Source: Phellopilus nigrolimitatus (taxonomy: Eukaryota > Basidiomycota > Agaricomycetes > Hymenochaetales > Hymenochaetaceae). Taken from it: 64,000 nucleotides of DNA. The position numbers were made by a program, and so were the translations under genes. Positions 53,374 to 63,419 of the stretch are shown here, one piece after another. Within the stretch, counting starts at the first letter, position 1. Each line of letters starts with the position of its first letter. The notes under the pieces are model-generated. The model saw only the letters and a list, made by a program, of their open reading frames with translations, searched no databases and was not told where the DNA came from. Location: positions 124,001-188,000 of the forward strand of contig JAJOHG010000050.1 in NCBI GenBank assembly GCA_021029095.1, written 5' to 3'.

Positions 53374-55690
53374 CTACATTGATTCACGCACTTCTCTCAC
53401 CTCCTGCTCGTACCCCTCATCCCACACATGCTTGTCTCCCTTCTTTCTCATCTCAATCTCCTCCCCATCCATTCCCGTCACGCCATCCGCACCCGCGTTT
53501 TCCATGCGCTTCTTGCCTGCCTTGTCCGTGCCACGCCTCGGCGCAGGCGTCGACATGCCAAGTCCGCCGCCGCTCTCCTCGACAGCCACGTACACACCCT
53601 CACCGCTCTTGTCGTCAATAGTGTACATGTCCTCCTCCTTGTCACTGAAATCCACCTCTGGCGGGGCGCGTCCGCGCCCGCCGCGCCTGCGGAGTCGCCG
53701 TCGAAGAGGCTTTTGAGCGCGTCGTAGTTGATCCACCGGCTGTACTTTGTGCTCTTCTTGATGAGGTTGCGCACTGCATCTGCGGCTGTGCTTTCACTCG
53801 GCGTCGATGCACCATGCAGCTTCGCGTTTGTCTTGTGGCACTGCGTGAAAATGAATTAATAGTTTCCAGATAATTACAGCTGTTTGCAGAAATAATGGCA
53901 GTCGCGGGTCAGATCGAAATGAAGAGGTAATCGGACTTCGCCAAAATTTGACATGTGTCATCAGTGTACCGCTGATTCGTTTGCTCGCAACGGCGTTCTA
54001 GATCGACTTTCAACGGGTTATTGACTGAAAATATGCATATATATATATATTGTACTAAGATATGCTCGCAGAGTATTTATGAGATAAAATGAATCGTATC
54101 GGCCCTGTTAAGTAAATCGAATCACAACTGCACTACAACGTATATGCTACACCTATTGTCTATACCGGTGATGATTTTCCTCATATATTAGCTTGCAAGT
54201 TTGCACGACAGAGACAAGCCCAGATATTATGAAAAGACCGTAGCATAACATGCCTTGTCAGTGTATGCCGAGAAAAGTTACGTTGTCGACGCGCATCGAA
54301 TTTGGGCCAAAATTCGATGCGAATTTTTGGCTAAGTCCGATTACCTCTTCATTTCAATCTGACCCGCGACTGCCATTATTTTTGCAAACAGCTGTAAAGA
54401 AATTCAGGTTTTGATTTTTTAAAGAATAAATAAAAATTAGCTGAGGGGTGGGTCGGGCCTGCGCCATCCTTTAATGCCTCCTTGACTGGATCAAACCATT
54501 CAGCGACCAAACACAACTCCGCTAGCGCAAGTTCAGTCCACTCACCAGCCAGAGATTTCAAAGTAGTCTTCATTGCTTTCCACACAGACACGATCTTTCA
54601 TCTTCGCCCCATCCTCCGTGAGCATGAATGTGTCGAGCTCCACCTCGTCGAGGTCGAGCAATGCGTCGTCCCCCGCGAAGCGTGCGAGCCGCTGCTCCGC
54701 AGCGTCGAGCGCCACAGCGAGCGCGTTCCCATGGTCGTTCTGCAGGTAATCGGTCATTTCCTCTGAGAGAGCCGCGTCAACGGTCGCGTCGAGCGGTGAC
54801 GGCGACCAAGAAGGCGCGCGGGTCTCCACTTGAGGTTCGTTTGTAGGTGGGGGATGTCTGTGTGTGACGAGCTGGCACGCAAAATGGGACTCTGCGCGCC
54901 TGCGTTGAAATACTGACTTGAAGGGAGGGGTCGGGGAAGAAAAGAGGCAAGGTGTCCGACGTTCCTGCGAGGATGCCCTCGTTGAGCAGTAAGCGGGCCG
55001 AAAGGCTGGCGCGCCTCCGGGTCATTTGCTAGCTGCTCAGTAAGGGGAGCAGTGTCCGCGTCTTCTGCCTCATCCTCGACGCGCTTCCACTTCTTCTCCT
55101 TTTTCTTTCTCTTCTTCTTGCTCTTCTTCGCACTCGTAACGTCTCCTCGATCTCGTCGAGCAATTCGTCATCGCCTTCGTCCTCTTTGTCGTCCGCCTCA
55201 CTTTCCTTCTCCCTCTCCTTCATTCCATGCTCCTTACCCTTCGTGAACACCGGCGGATCCATCTCATCCTCGAGCCGCACAGTGCAGAGGTCCGCGAGGG
55301 TGAGCGCACCGCTCGGGTCTTCTTGAGCTCGTCCAGGCACTTCTTGAGCGTCGATTCTTTGATCTTGACGACCTGGACGATCTCCTGCAGGGAGCGGCGG
55401 AAGTTGTTCATGCGGGCGGAGAGGAGACAAGCGCTGCAGATGTCGGCGGGGCGGCGGGGACATCTAGTCACGGAAGAAGAGTACGACGATGTGGACGGCG
55501 TCCGCGGCGACCTTGGGCATTTTGTCGCCGAACTCAAGAAGCGCGGCGAAGGGTGAAATGTAGTGCGACGGGTCAATGAGCGGGAGTCGCAGGTTGAGCG
55601 TCTGCACCAACTGGAGGTACATGTGGCCAAGCTCGAACACGCTGAAGGAGGTCAGAGAAGTCGATGAGCCTGTAATTGCGAGCCTCCTTC
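53374..55690 (-). pseudogene. BRF1 (TFIIIB subunit) relic, 5'-truncated
   Basis: BRF1 is the TFIIB-like subunit of RNA polymerase III factor TFIIIB. From 55,690 down: the end of cyclin repeat 1 (EARNYRLIDFSDLLQ, SVFELGHMYLQLVQTLNLRL, PLIDPSHYISPFAALLEFGD), a premature TAG where the family has Trp (FFRD then MSP), cyclin repeat 2 in another frame (RMNNFRRSLQEIVQVVKIKE, LKKCLDELKKT, then SGALTLADLCTVRLEDEMDP and PVFTKGKE). Then an acidic linker, VDAALSEEMTDYLQNDHGNA, DDALLDLDEVELDTFMLTED (54,780-54,600), and the conserved C-terminal region RNLIKKSTKYSRWINYDALK then SLFDGD (53,775-53,690) with an acidic end at 53,374. The zinc ribbon and the start of repeat 1 are missing; there the sequence joins Argonaute relic B. 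A 518-bp MITE sits between the last two blocks. Confidence 0.86.
53877..54394. mobile_element. CAGCTGTTTGCA MITE inside the BRF1 relic (518 bp)
   Basis: Inverted ends CAGCTGTTTGCARAAATAAT continuing for about 68 bp with a few mismatches, flanked by TA (53,875-53,876 and 54,395-54,396). AT-rich centre without an ORF. TA duplication points to the Tc1/mariner group. Confidence 0.88.
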
Positions 55691-57240
55691 TAACGGCGGG
55701 CGACGTAAAGGCAGGCGGCGATGGATTTCATTGTTGCATACGAAAAACGAACATGATGTTTGGGCGCCCAGGAAGTATCTCGATCTCATTCTCGATCGCG
55801 TTGATCGCCGCAGTACGCAGTGGGGTCGTGTGTGTTGCTTGCGGGAGCCACACGAAGAGCAGCGGTGGAAGCGCGTCTTCGACCTGCATCCCGCACGTCC
55901 AGCACATCGCCAGGAACCGCGGAACAACACCACGCGGCGCTGGGACCGAGGAATCTCTGGAGTCCTCGTGCCCGTCGTCTGCAAGGACGAGATTGGCGGC
56001 GCGAGTAAGCGGCGCGAGCCGGTAGAAGCGCACGTCGTGGGCATCCCAGTATCAATTGGTGACAGTGAGGGAACACGATGAGTAGATGACTTTGGGAAAG
56101 CTGAGAAGGCGTGCAGGGACAACCGCCATGTTGAGGGAAATCCGATCCTGAAGCCCTGTATGGGCGGCGCGCCCTCGGGCAAACCCAGTACTTCGATTTC
56201 CTGCTAGGTGATTGTCTTAGCACTGACGAACGGCGGCATTGTTGCGTACTTTGCCATTTCCAGACTTCCGCGCTCGGAGTACATACCTGCGCATGGATGG
56301 CCAGGCTCGATCTCTCAGAGCTCGGCGGGAACAAAGATATCCTTGGTCTTGTTTCCCACATTGACGACGGGAAAGTTATCAGCATGTTGGAGGCGAATGT
56401 TGAATTCTGTACACCTCCATGAGTATCTAAGATCCAGTTAGTCACACATGCTAGTTGTGCTTATTTCGTTGAAAATACTGTTCCACACTGAACATTTTTC
56501 CCAGTTCGTCGCAATGGAAGACTGTCTTCCTCGCCGAATGGCTTCCGAAAGCCTTGATACCACTCTTCCTGCGATAGCCTAGGTACTTTTTTGTAACCCT
56601 CACGCGCCGGTAAAAGCTCTGGGAGTTGCTTGCCCCATACGATGTCTGCTGATAGTTGATCATCGCATCGCTAAAGCGCGCATTCGGGACGTAAACACGC
56701 CCGTGCAGACGTTGACGTTGACCACGAGATTCTTGAACACTGGGCGCACGCTTGCGAAGAACCCTTCCATGACTCGAGACTCGCACTGAGAGCGAGTGGA
56801 GACTCGCTCAAAACTGAAGGGGAAAACAAGCAGCCTTTCTTGTCGGACACGCCCGTGTGCGAGACATGCACGGTCACGAAGAGATTGAAGGCAAAGATAA
56901 TCAGGAAAGGATTATAATCTGCATCCTCGCCTCGGAGGTAGCTAGAAATTGTTTATTCTCAAGTAAGGTCAGTCGCATATCTAGTTGAGAATATGAACGG
57001 TTACCAGTCGAAGTCTGCAGACCTCAGTTCCTTCGGTTCGAGAACCTTGACCGTGTAAAGACACCAGCCTCTGAGTCCAGTTGTGTGCTATCTCGTGGAG
57101 GTAAATGCAACCTCCGGCGTGGACTCTAGGAGCTCGAATGCACGCTTACGAACAGCCAAAGAGACCACATCGGGAGCAATCACGACTGGGTAGTCGTACA
57201 AAATGATGTCCTTCGGAAGAAGCTCGCGCGAACTGCGATC
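55691..57240 (-). pseudogene. Argonaute relic B (N domain to MID)
   Basis: From 57,240 down: N domain (IAVRASFF, then LPKDIILYDYPVVIAPDVVS and RKRAFELLESTPE, then YTVKVLEPKELRSADFDW with a stop), L1/PAZ (MEGFFASVRPVFKNLVVNVN in one frame, SDAMINYQQTSYGASNSQSF, YRRVRVTKKYLGYRRKSGIK, CDELGKMFSVEQYFQRNKHN at 56,700-56,455), PAZ end and L2 (FPVVNVGNKTKDIFV, LNMAVVPARLLSFPKVIYS), and MID (INAIENEIEILPGRPNIMFV). Similarity ends there and the BRF1 relic begins within about 40 bp, so the PIWI domain is absent. Several stops and frameshifts. Of the three relics it alone keeps the N domain. Between 57,006 and 56,800 no coding match is seen. Confidence 0.85.
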
Positions 57241-57733
57241 GCGGCGCTATGCTTCCCAAATCCCGCGTGCACAACGTGATTGGGGTCTGTAGACGACAGA
57301 GTTTGGAAGTTGAAGACAAGGATGCCCTGTCCTCACTCTGAGAGCCGCGCGTCGGACTGCGCGGGCGGGTTTGAAGAAAAGATCTGTGCAGCTCCAGAGC
57401 CGGAAACGGGCTCGCCAACGTCGCGGGGGTCGCCTGAAGACGAATTTAGCCCGGCGGTTCTCGCAGGCGAGTCGCCATGCGCCCCACAAACCGTAGGAGG
57501 GCGCCCTTGGGAGGCATGCCTCTACTGTGTTGGCCGCGAACAGCTCATCTGACGCCGTTTCCTCTGAATTATCCGTGATATTTGTTGTTGTGTATGAGTG
57601 AAAGTGAACAGTGTCTAAATCAGATTGGATGGATAGGATGAAGCAGCAGACGGGGCAGAGGCCTCGCTGCAGCAGGTGCAGGAGCAAGTATAGAAGCCGC
57701 AGGATCCGCAGGTGCGGCCATCACCGCCCATCC
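57241..57733. other. Region upstream of Argonaute relic B
   Basis: Minus-strand frames here are Arg/Pro-rich and shift; they may contain the Gly/Arg-rich leader of the Argonaute, but I cannot support it. Confidence 0.3.
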
Positions 57734-58792
57734 TTACTTCAAGGCACGCACACCCTTGAGCCTCTTTGATCTTGCCCGCTCGCGCTCCTCCGTGTCCTTC
57801 TCTGCCTGGAGCACCCTCGCCACGTCCTCCTTCTTCTCACGTGCGAGGCGGTCCTCGACCGTCGTGTCCACTGCGGCAACCCGGGGGTCGACATGCCCTT
57901 GGCCCCTTGCCGCCGTCGGAGGGATCGGGCGTGACGACGCCGAGCACGCGCAGGCGCTGCTGTAACCAGCGCTGCGCCTGCTTTCGGACATATACCGCAC
58001 GCTCCCCGCTGGATGAACTCTTCACGTTCGGCGCGGGAAATGCTAAGACCGAGATGGTGATCATTGATGTGGGTGCGGGTGGTGGAGGTGGCGGAGGCAA
58101 GCGCGCTGCTGTAGCTGTAGGCGGGCCACGTGGTCTGTCTCGACCATATTCTCTGTCCCTGCCATAATCCAGGCCGCGGTCGTAATCCCGGGCTCCGTCT
58201 GTCACAATCATGTGTGCCCCGCGTGTACCCGTCTTCATCGCGGTCGCGGTCTTGGTCTCGGTCTCTGTCATAGCCATAGTCGCGATCGCAATCGTGATCG
58301 TACCGTAGGTCACCGTATTGGCCAAAGCGCTCGTTGCGCCTGTGCCTATCGCGATTCCACTCACGCTTTTCACGCTTGCGGCCGCGCTCGCACTCTTCAT
58401 GCTTCTTCTGCACGTCGGGGATGCGCTCGTCCATAAAATGAGGCAGGTCGCACTCTAGCTCGCGGTGTTCCTCGTCCTTTGCGGTGCTGCGCCGGCCGCG
58501 CGCGATATCCTCCTGGATGCGCTTCACACGGTAGTGCAGATCCTCCATCTTACACTCAAGCTCCTCGTCCTCGCGCATCTGGCCCGCGCCTTCTGCCGCG
58601 TTGTGCTCGAATGCTCTCGAGGTCCTCACCGGGAGACTCCGTTCTCGTGCGCACATTCCGCCTGTCAGTGTGCCAAGCCCGACTCTGGTAGTACACGCCT
58701 GGCTCACCGTCGTCCGCGTGCTTGTACACCATCGCATCTTTACGTGTAGGAACGTAGTCTACCGGTCTGTTTGGGGTTGTTGAGGCCCCCAC
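57734..58792 (-). pseudogene. PAN1-like endocytic/actin scaffold, C-terminal fragment
   Basis: PAN1 is an EH-domain scaffold of cortical actin patches. Readings: PVDYVPTRKDAMVYKHADDG and EPGVYYQSR (58,765-58,680), then EELECKMEDLHYRVKRIQED and LECDLPHFMDERIPDVQKKH with KREWNRDRHRRNERFGQYGD (58,580-58,310), a stretch of alternating Asp/Arg, GERAVYVRKQAQRWLQQRLR with VLGVVTPDPSDGG (58,010-57,910), and VDTTVEDRLAREKKEDVARV with EERERARSKRLKGVRALK (57,880-57,734). Block order fits the helical and low-complexity region of basidiomycete PAN1. EH domains, WH2 and Pro-rich tail are missing, and frames change at least three times. The call rests on low-complexity and helical sequence, so a different coiled-coil protein is possible. 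Confidence 0.5.
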
Positions 58793-59248
58793 CTCTTAGT
58801 CTACTACCATCACCGTCACTGGCCCTGTATCTCTCTCGTCTCTCTATATTTCCCTATAGATCTGGTTCAGCTCGGTTCCGGTGTGATTGTAGGCGGAGTT
58901 CCTACATTACGCCCGCCCTTGCCAGGCACCGCGGAACTGTTGACCGAACGCACCTTTCCACAGGAAGTGGTATCGCTGCTCTCCGAGCTTGAGCATGGCG
59001 TGTTGTTTTTAAATATATCCTTGAGGAAATTGACGGCTGTGTCCAGATCGTGGAGGTACGAGCTCCGGTGGGAGTACATTGGGAGCGCTCGTCCCATTGA
59101 GTCCTGTGACAAATGAGTTCAGAGAAAACCCCGGTATATAATGAATGCACTTACTGCGATAAATGAGACACATTGTGACGTGAAATTTCGCGAGATTCAC
59201 TGTCAGCTTGCCTCTGAGCGCAACAAGATAAAAACAAAAAAATCGACG
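58793..59248. other. Intergenic, one doubtful minus ORF
   Basis: A minus frame at 59,112-58,867 contains LDTAVNFLKDIFKNN and a Ser-rich tail. No family is recognised and it may be chance. Confidence 0.25.
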
Positions 59249-59460
59249 CCTATGACGTACGACTCAGAAACAAAGTGGTACGTCATAGGACAGCGTGACG
59301 TGTGGCGGTGCTATGTGGCTATGCCGAGTGTCGATAGTAAGAAAATAACTTGTACACTTCTGTACACTTTTTGTAATAGTGACCGTGACAAAATGCACCG
59401 CCACTGTCATTGAAATCGCAGAAGTGGAACGGACGATAACCTTCCTTACATCAGGAATCG
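59249..59460 (+). repeat. Micro-palindrome plus unoccupied copy of the Helitron-like target
   Basis: 59,249-59,289 is a 41-bp palindrome with ends CCTATGACGTAC (compare 8,493-8,549). It is followed by 59,295-59,376 and 59,377-59,460, which match the left and right flanks of the 11,218-12,555 insert and are contiguous here (tttgtaa then tagtgaccgtgac). Confidence 0.75.
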
Positions 59461-59679
59461 TAATTTTGGGATTTATGCATAGATATAGGCAATTTTAAGA
59501 AGTTTGAGCTCCAAGTTCTTGAAAATACATCCCACACTGCTATAAAACTGTTACTTCGGGGACAAATTTACAGGATTACACTTTATAAAGTGTAAGTTTG
59601 GGATTTTCTATGGCCATCTTCGGCTGGTACCGAGCTTAGTCACTCTGTATAACAAGAAATATATTATTTAAATCATTTA

Positions 59680-59772
59680 AAAATCATCTAAACTTATTTA
59701 CTATTGCATAATATCTATTAATGCATAGGAATTCTTGGAACCGAGCGAATGCATTATGAGATAATCAAATGA
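59680..59772 (-). mobile_element. CAGTYGATTATCTC-family end at the 3' edge of the bZIP-like gene
   Basis: GATTATCTCATAATGCATTC on the minus strand, matching the family TIR apart from the outer tip. It lies directly at the end of the last supported exon of the neighbouring gene, which may have lost its 3' part. Confidence 0.5.
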
Positions 59773-61662
59773 ACACACCTGCTGGAAGGATCAAGAACGC
59801 GGACGCGCCGTACTCCACATATACGCGCTCACGGAACGGGGGCGGGGGCAGGGACGGGAGCTGATGCTGCAGTGGCTCGGCACGGGCGGCGGCTGCAGCC
59901 CCGCGCCGCCCGCGTGCCGCCCGCGTGCCGCAGCGGGATTGGCAAAGGCATGAACATTGCCGCGCCCCCCATCTCCTGCTGCTGCTGTTGTTGTTGTTGG
60001 GGAGGCACGGGCGCGCCGCCGCCGTACATATAGTGCGCAGCGAAGCCCGGCGGGGCGTACGCCGCCTGCGGCAGCTGCTGCTGCTGCTCGTCCGCGCCGC
60101 CTGCACGGGCGTGCTGCTGCTCCCATTTCGCGTGCTGCTGTGCGGCGCCCTGGCCCTGGCCCTGCATGACCCACGTCGCGCCCCGGAGCACGTACGGCGG
60201 GAGGAGGGACGACGGCGGCGTCGGGTAGCCCGGGTGCGCGCTCTGCGGCTGCGAGCCCGGGTGCTGCGAGCCGCCGGTCTGCAAGGTGGACACGTCCAAG
60301 GGCGGCGAGGGCAAGTGCCAGTGCGTGCTGAGCTGCTGCTGCCCCTGACCCTGCCCCTGCCATGGGAGCATGAGTGGCGGCGGCGCGGCGGGCGCGAGGG
60401 GCGGAGTGCCGCTCGGCGGCGTCTGCTAAGGGCACACGCGTCCATTTAGCATTGCATTTTGAGAAGAAAACGAAGACGTAAAAAAATAAAGACGTAAAAA
60501 TGAAAAACCGGAAAAAGCCCCTGCTTCTACACGACATCTCGGCAGTTTTCGAAGAAAGAAAGAAAGAAGCAGGAAGACAGACAAAGGGAAGACAAAGGGA
60601 GACAGAAGAGGCCAGACAGAAGAAAGGCAGATAACGCGATAACGCGATAATAGAAAGAGAAAAAAACAAATCAACGCGCACGCTCACCAAATATACGCCG
60701 TTCTCGTTGTCGCCGGGGCCGACGGACCGCACGCCGGAGTGGCGCCGCCGCTTCACGCCTACCGCAAACGGGGAGCCGCCGTTCATTGTATGCGCGTGCT
60801 TGCGGCAGGGGTGCGCGGAGTGCGAGGGATGGTACGGCACGGGCGCGGCGGCGCCGCTGCCGCCGAGCGGCGAGGGCGGCATGAGTGGCGCGGGGGGCTG
60901 CTGCTGCTGCTGTTGCATGTCGAGCGGGCTGATCGGGGAACCGAGCGCCGGCGAGGAGAGCGCGCCGCCCGTGCCTGCGCCGGGCGCAGGGGGATCGGCG
61001 GGGGCGGGGGACGGCGGGATGGGGGACGGCGGGATGGGGGGGCGGACGCCCCTGTCCTCGAGCATCTTGCGGAGGGTGATCACATATATGTGGAGGGAGG
61101 CGTTCTCTGCCTGGAGCGTGCGGAAGCAGTCAGAGGTGGAGGCGAGCGTGGGCGGGAGCACGAGGGCTTCTTCGCGGGAGAGGCCGAATGCGTCGCGGCA
61201 AAGCTGGACGTCGCTTTCGAGCTGTGGGCGGGCGTGAGCGAGCGAGCGAGTGAGTGAGTGGACGGGCGGGTGGAGATGGGGATGGGGATGGGGATGGGGA
61301 GAAGCGCGGGACGGCGGCGGCTTTCACGAGAGCGTGAAGAAGGGAGAAGGAAGGAGCGATATGAAGACGGGAGTGCGCACCTGCTTGAGATACGCCTTGA
61401 ACCTCTCGCGATAGAGGGCCTGTGAGGCGGCTCTCTTGGACTTTCTGACCTCATCGCTGTCCTTCTGGCGTTGAGGGAGATACGCCTTGAACCTCGCGCG
61501 ATAGAGGGCCTGTGAGGCGGCTTTCTTGGACTTTCTGACCTCATCGCTGTCCTTCTGGCGTTGAGGGAGATACGCCTTGAACCTCGCGCGATAGAGGGCC
61601 TGTGAGGCGGCTTTCTTGGACTTTCTGACCTCATCGCTGTCCTTCTGGCGTTGGGAGGTCAT
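59765..61662 (-). CDS. bZIP-like regulator with triplicated basic region, 3' end damaged
   Basis: Exons 61,662-61,381, 61,221-60,688 and 60,425 to about 59,790, with introns 159 and 262 nt. After MTS, exon 1 holds three tandem 30-residue units QRQKDSDEVRKSKKAASQAL / YRARFKAYLP. Only the third (KSKRAASQALYRERFKAYLK) has the RERF spelling, and it continues through the splice into QLESDVQLCRDAFGLSREEA, then LQAENASLHIYVITLRKMLE. The unit resembles a fungal bZIP basic region (AAxxAxYRERxKxYxKxLE), but the invariant Asn position is Arg. The later helix with Leu spacing could be the dimerisation part. The rest is Pro/Gln-rich with several Gln runs. Near 59,910-59,935 an 11-bp tandem duplication shifts the frame, and the likely original end (PPPPFRERVYVEYGASAFLI) is in another frame. 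Confidence 0.55.
61384..61653 (-). repeat. Three tandem 90-bp coding units
   Basis: Three head-to-tail 90-bp units, nearly identical, keeping the reading frame. Units 1 and 2 encode the same 30 residues; unit 3 differs at a few positions and forms the junction to the rest of the protein. Confidence 0.95.
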
Positions 61663-61941
61663 TCGTACTTGAGGAGCGTGATGATTATGATGAGGCTGCT
61701 GTGGAAGACGCGAAGGGACGCGATTCAGATCATTTTAAAACTCAACAAGGCCCCTCACCCTCCGCCCGTCCCGATCCAGCCTAGCTCCGTTCCCCCCGTC
61801 CCTGAGCCAGCCTCGATTTTTGCGCCCGTTTCTGCCAATTTGCTTCCGTCGAACGGCGAAGCGCAGCCTGTGCGATCTTGCTTTTTGATCGCGGATCCCA
61901 CCAGCAGATTTACAGTTCCCACAGTACGTAAACCAGAAACA

Positions 61942-62218
61942 GCACGCGTGGGTCCAGATTCCAGAAAGTATTGCACGCTACCTTATACGGAACATATTCC
62001 CACCTACACGGAGAAACCAGCCAACATGCCGCATCCTGGCTCAACTTCACACAAAATGACCATTTAAATCTCAGAAACATCACTGAAAGTTGTGGAACGC
62101 CTTGTCATATATCCAGGCAATAGGAATGCAGATATGCTTGACTTGACATGGCGTGTTGGAATTTTTTCTAGGTATATTTCCATATAAGGCAGCTTACAGT
62201 ACTTTCTGGACCCACCTG
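61942..62218. mobile_element. CAGGYGGGT-family MITE, copy 3 (about 277 bp)
   Basis: Right end CAGGTGGGTCCAGAAAGTAC (minus strand), TA at 62,219-62,220; left end GTGGGTCCAGATTCCAGAAA with a short insertion. The next 30 bp also match (GCTGCCTTATATGG / GCTACCTTATACGG). Confidence 0.75.
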
Positions 62219-62316
62219 TATTGCTTCCGCTGCCAGCCAGCCACAGATCACACCCGCACTCGCCGCCCCTTACTTCCCTCACATAAGCCAATCAAACAAA
62301 CACATACATGCACATA

Positions 62317-63070
62317 CAGTCGACTATCTAATAATGCATGAGGTCCGTCCCCAATTTTCGTATGCATTAGTAGATCATATGCAGTAGCAGATGTCACTTT
62401 ATCGTGACAATGTGTGGTCTTGTAGTATGCTCTCGTCACGCCAGTTTAGCGCCTACATTTGCGTGCTTTCAGAAGGGCTATAAATTACCGATATAATGAT
62501 AATAATTGAATTAAAAAGCATCAAAAGACAATGACAATAGCGAACCTGAGATGTGCTCATAGTAACTGAAAATTGTACAGGAAAGAATGAATGGAGTGTA
62601 ACTTGTTTATGTGTTGCCAAATCCACGTGTCGGAGGTTCCACCAGCTGCAGAGACAGTTGATATAGCAGATGTCTCTGGTGAATTTATGTCTCTTGGCTT
62701 ACGAGTTTGAGGGTGGTATGTGCTTGATTGTTGCGAGGCCTCCATTTTTCTTTGCTTACATAACAAAGTTTGTGTAGCAATTCGAAAGAGCATTGATTTC
62801 TCTTCTGTCCTTACATTTTCTTTTGCATGCTAGCTGTCGAACATATTTTATGTCCTGTCGGGATCACCATCGGGGTACAAGATGCATCAAATCTTGACAA
62901 AAAATTACCCAAAAAGGCATATTTATTAATGCATATGGCCAAAACTCGTATGCAGTATTCGATATTGGATTTTATGCATATCTTGGCGGGGACGAAGTCG
63001 GTTCCGCCATTTCATATGCATTAGCAGCTCATATGCATTATTACCTTATGCATTATTAGAAAGTCGACTG
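62317..63070. mobile_element. Pogo-type MITE, copy 3 (754 bp, opposite orientation)
   Basis: Ends CAGTCGACTATCTAATAATG and CAGTCGACTTTCTAATAATG, TA on both sides (62,315-62,316 and 63,071-63,072). Inverted relative to copies 1 and 2. Confidence 0.9.
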
Positions 63071-63155
63071 TATACTCTATGTAGTAGCTAGAGCGCAAAA
63101 AGGAAAAGAGATAATTTCGCGCTGAACAGAGCGATTCACGATTAATTACTGTCTA

Positions 63156-63412
63156 CAGTCGATTATCTCCTATTGCATACGGCCGTTCCCGAAAATTTCT
63201 ATGCATTAGTAGATACTTTGGTAGTGGGCCATTGCTGTGCATGGCAAATTTTATTTCCTTTTTTTTTTTCTCAGTCAAACCTTGCCATTTGCTCTAGTAT
63301 ATATAAGAACGCAGGCATCTAAATAAACGAGAAACAAAAACTATGTAAATAGTGTTTTTTAGATAACTTGAATTGACAGTGTGCCATAGGCAATGGTGAG
63401 TGACACTGCAAC
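63156..63412 (+). mobile_element. CAGTYGATTATCTC-family element end, 63-kb copy
   Basis: TA then CAGTCGATTATCTCC at 63,156, leading into the block actttggtagtgggccattg (63,214) and ending with ggcaatggtgagtgac. Argonaute relic C begins about 10 bp further on. Confidence 0.65.
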
Positions 63413-63419
63413 ACAAGAT

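Noticed and set aside
59791..61257. Antisense frames across the bZIP-like gene
   Set aside because: Same reason: compositional shadows of Gln/Pro/Ala codons.
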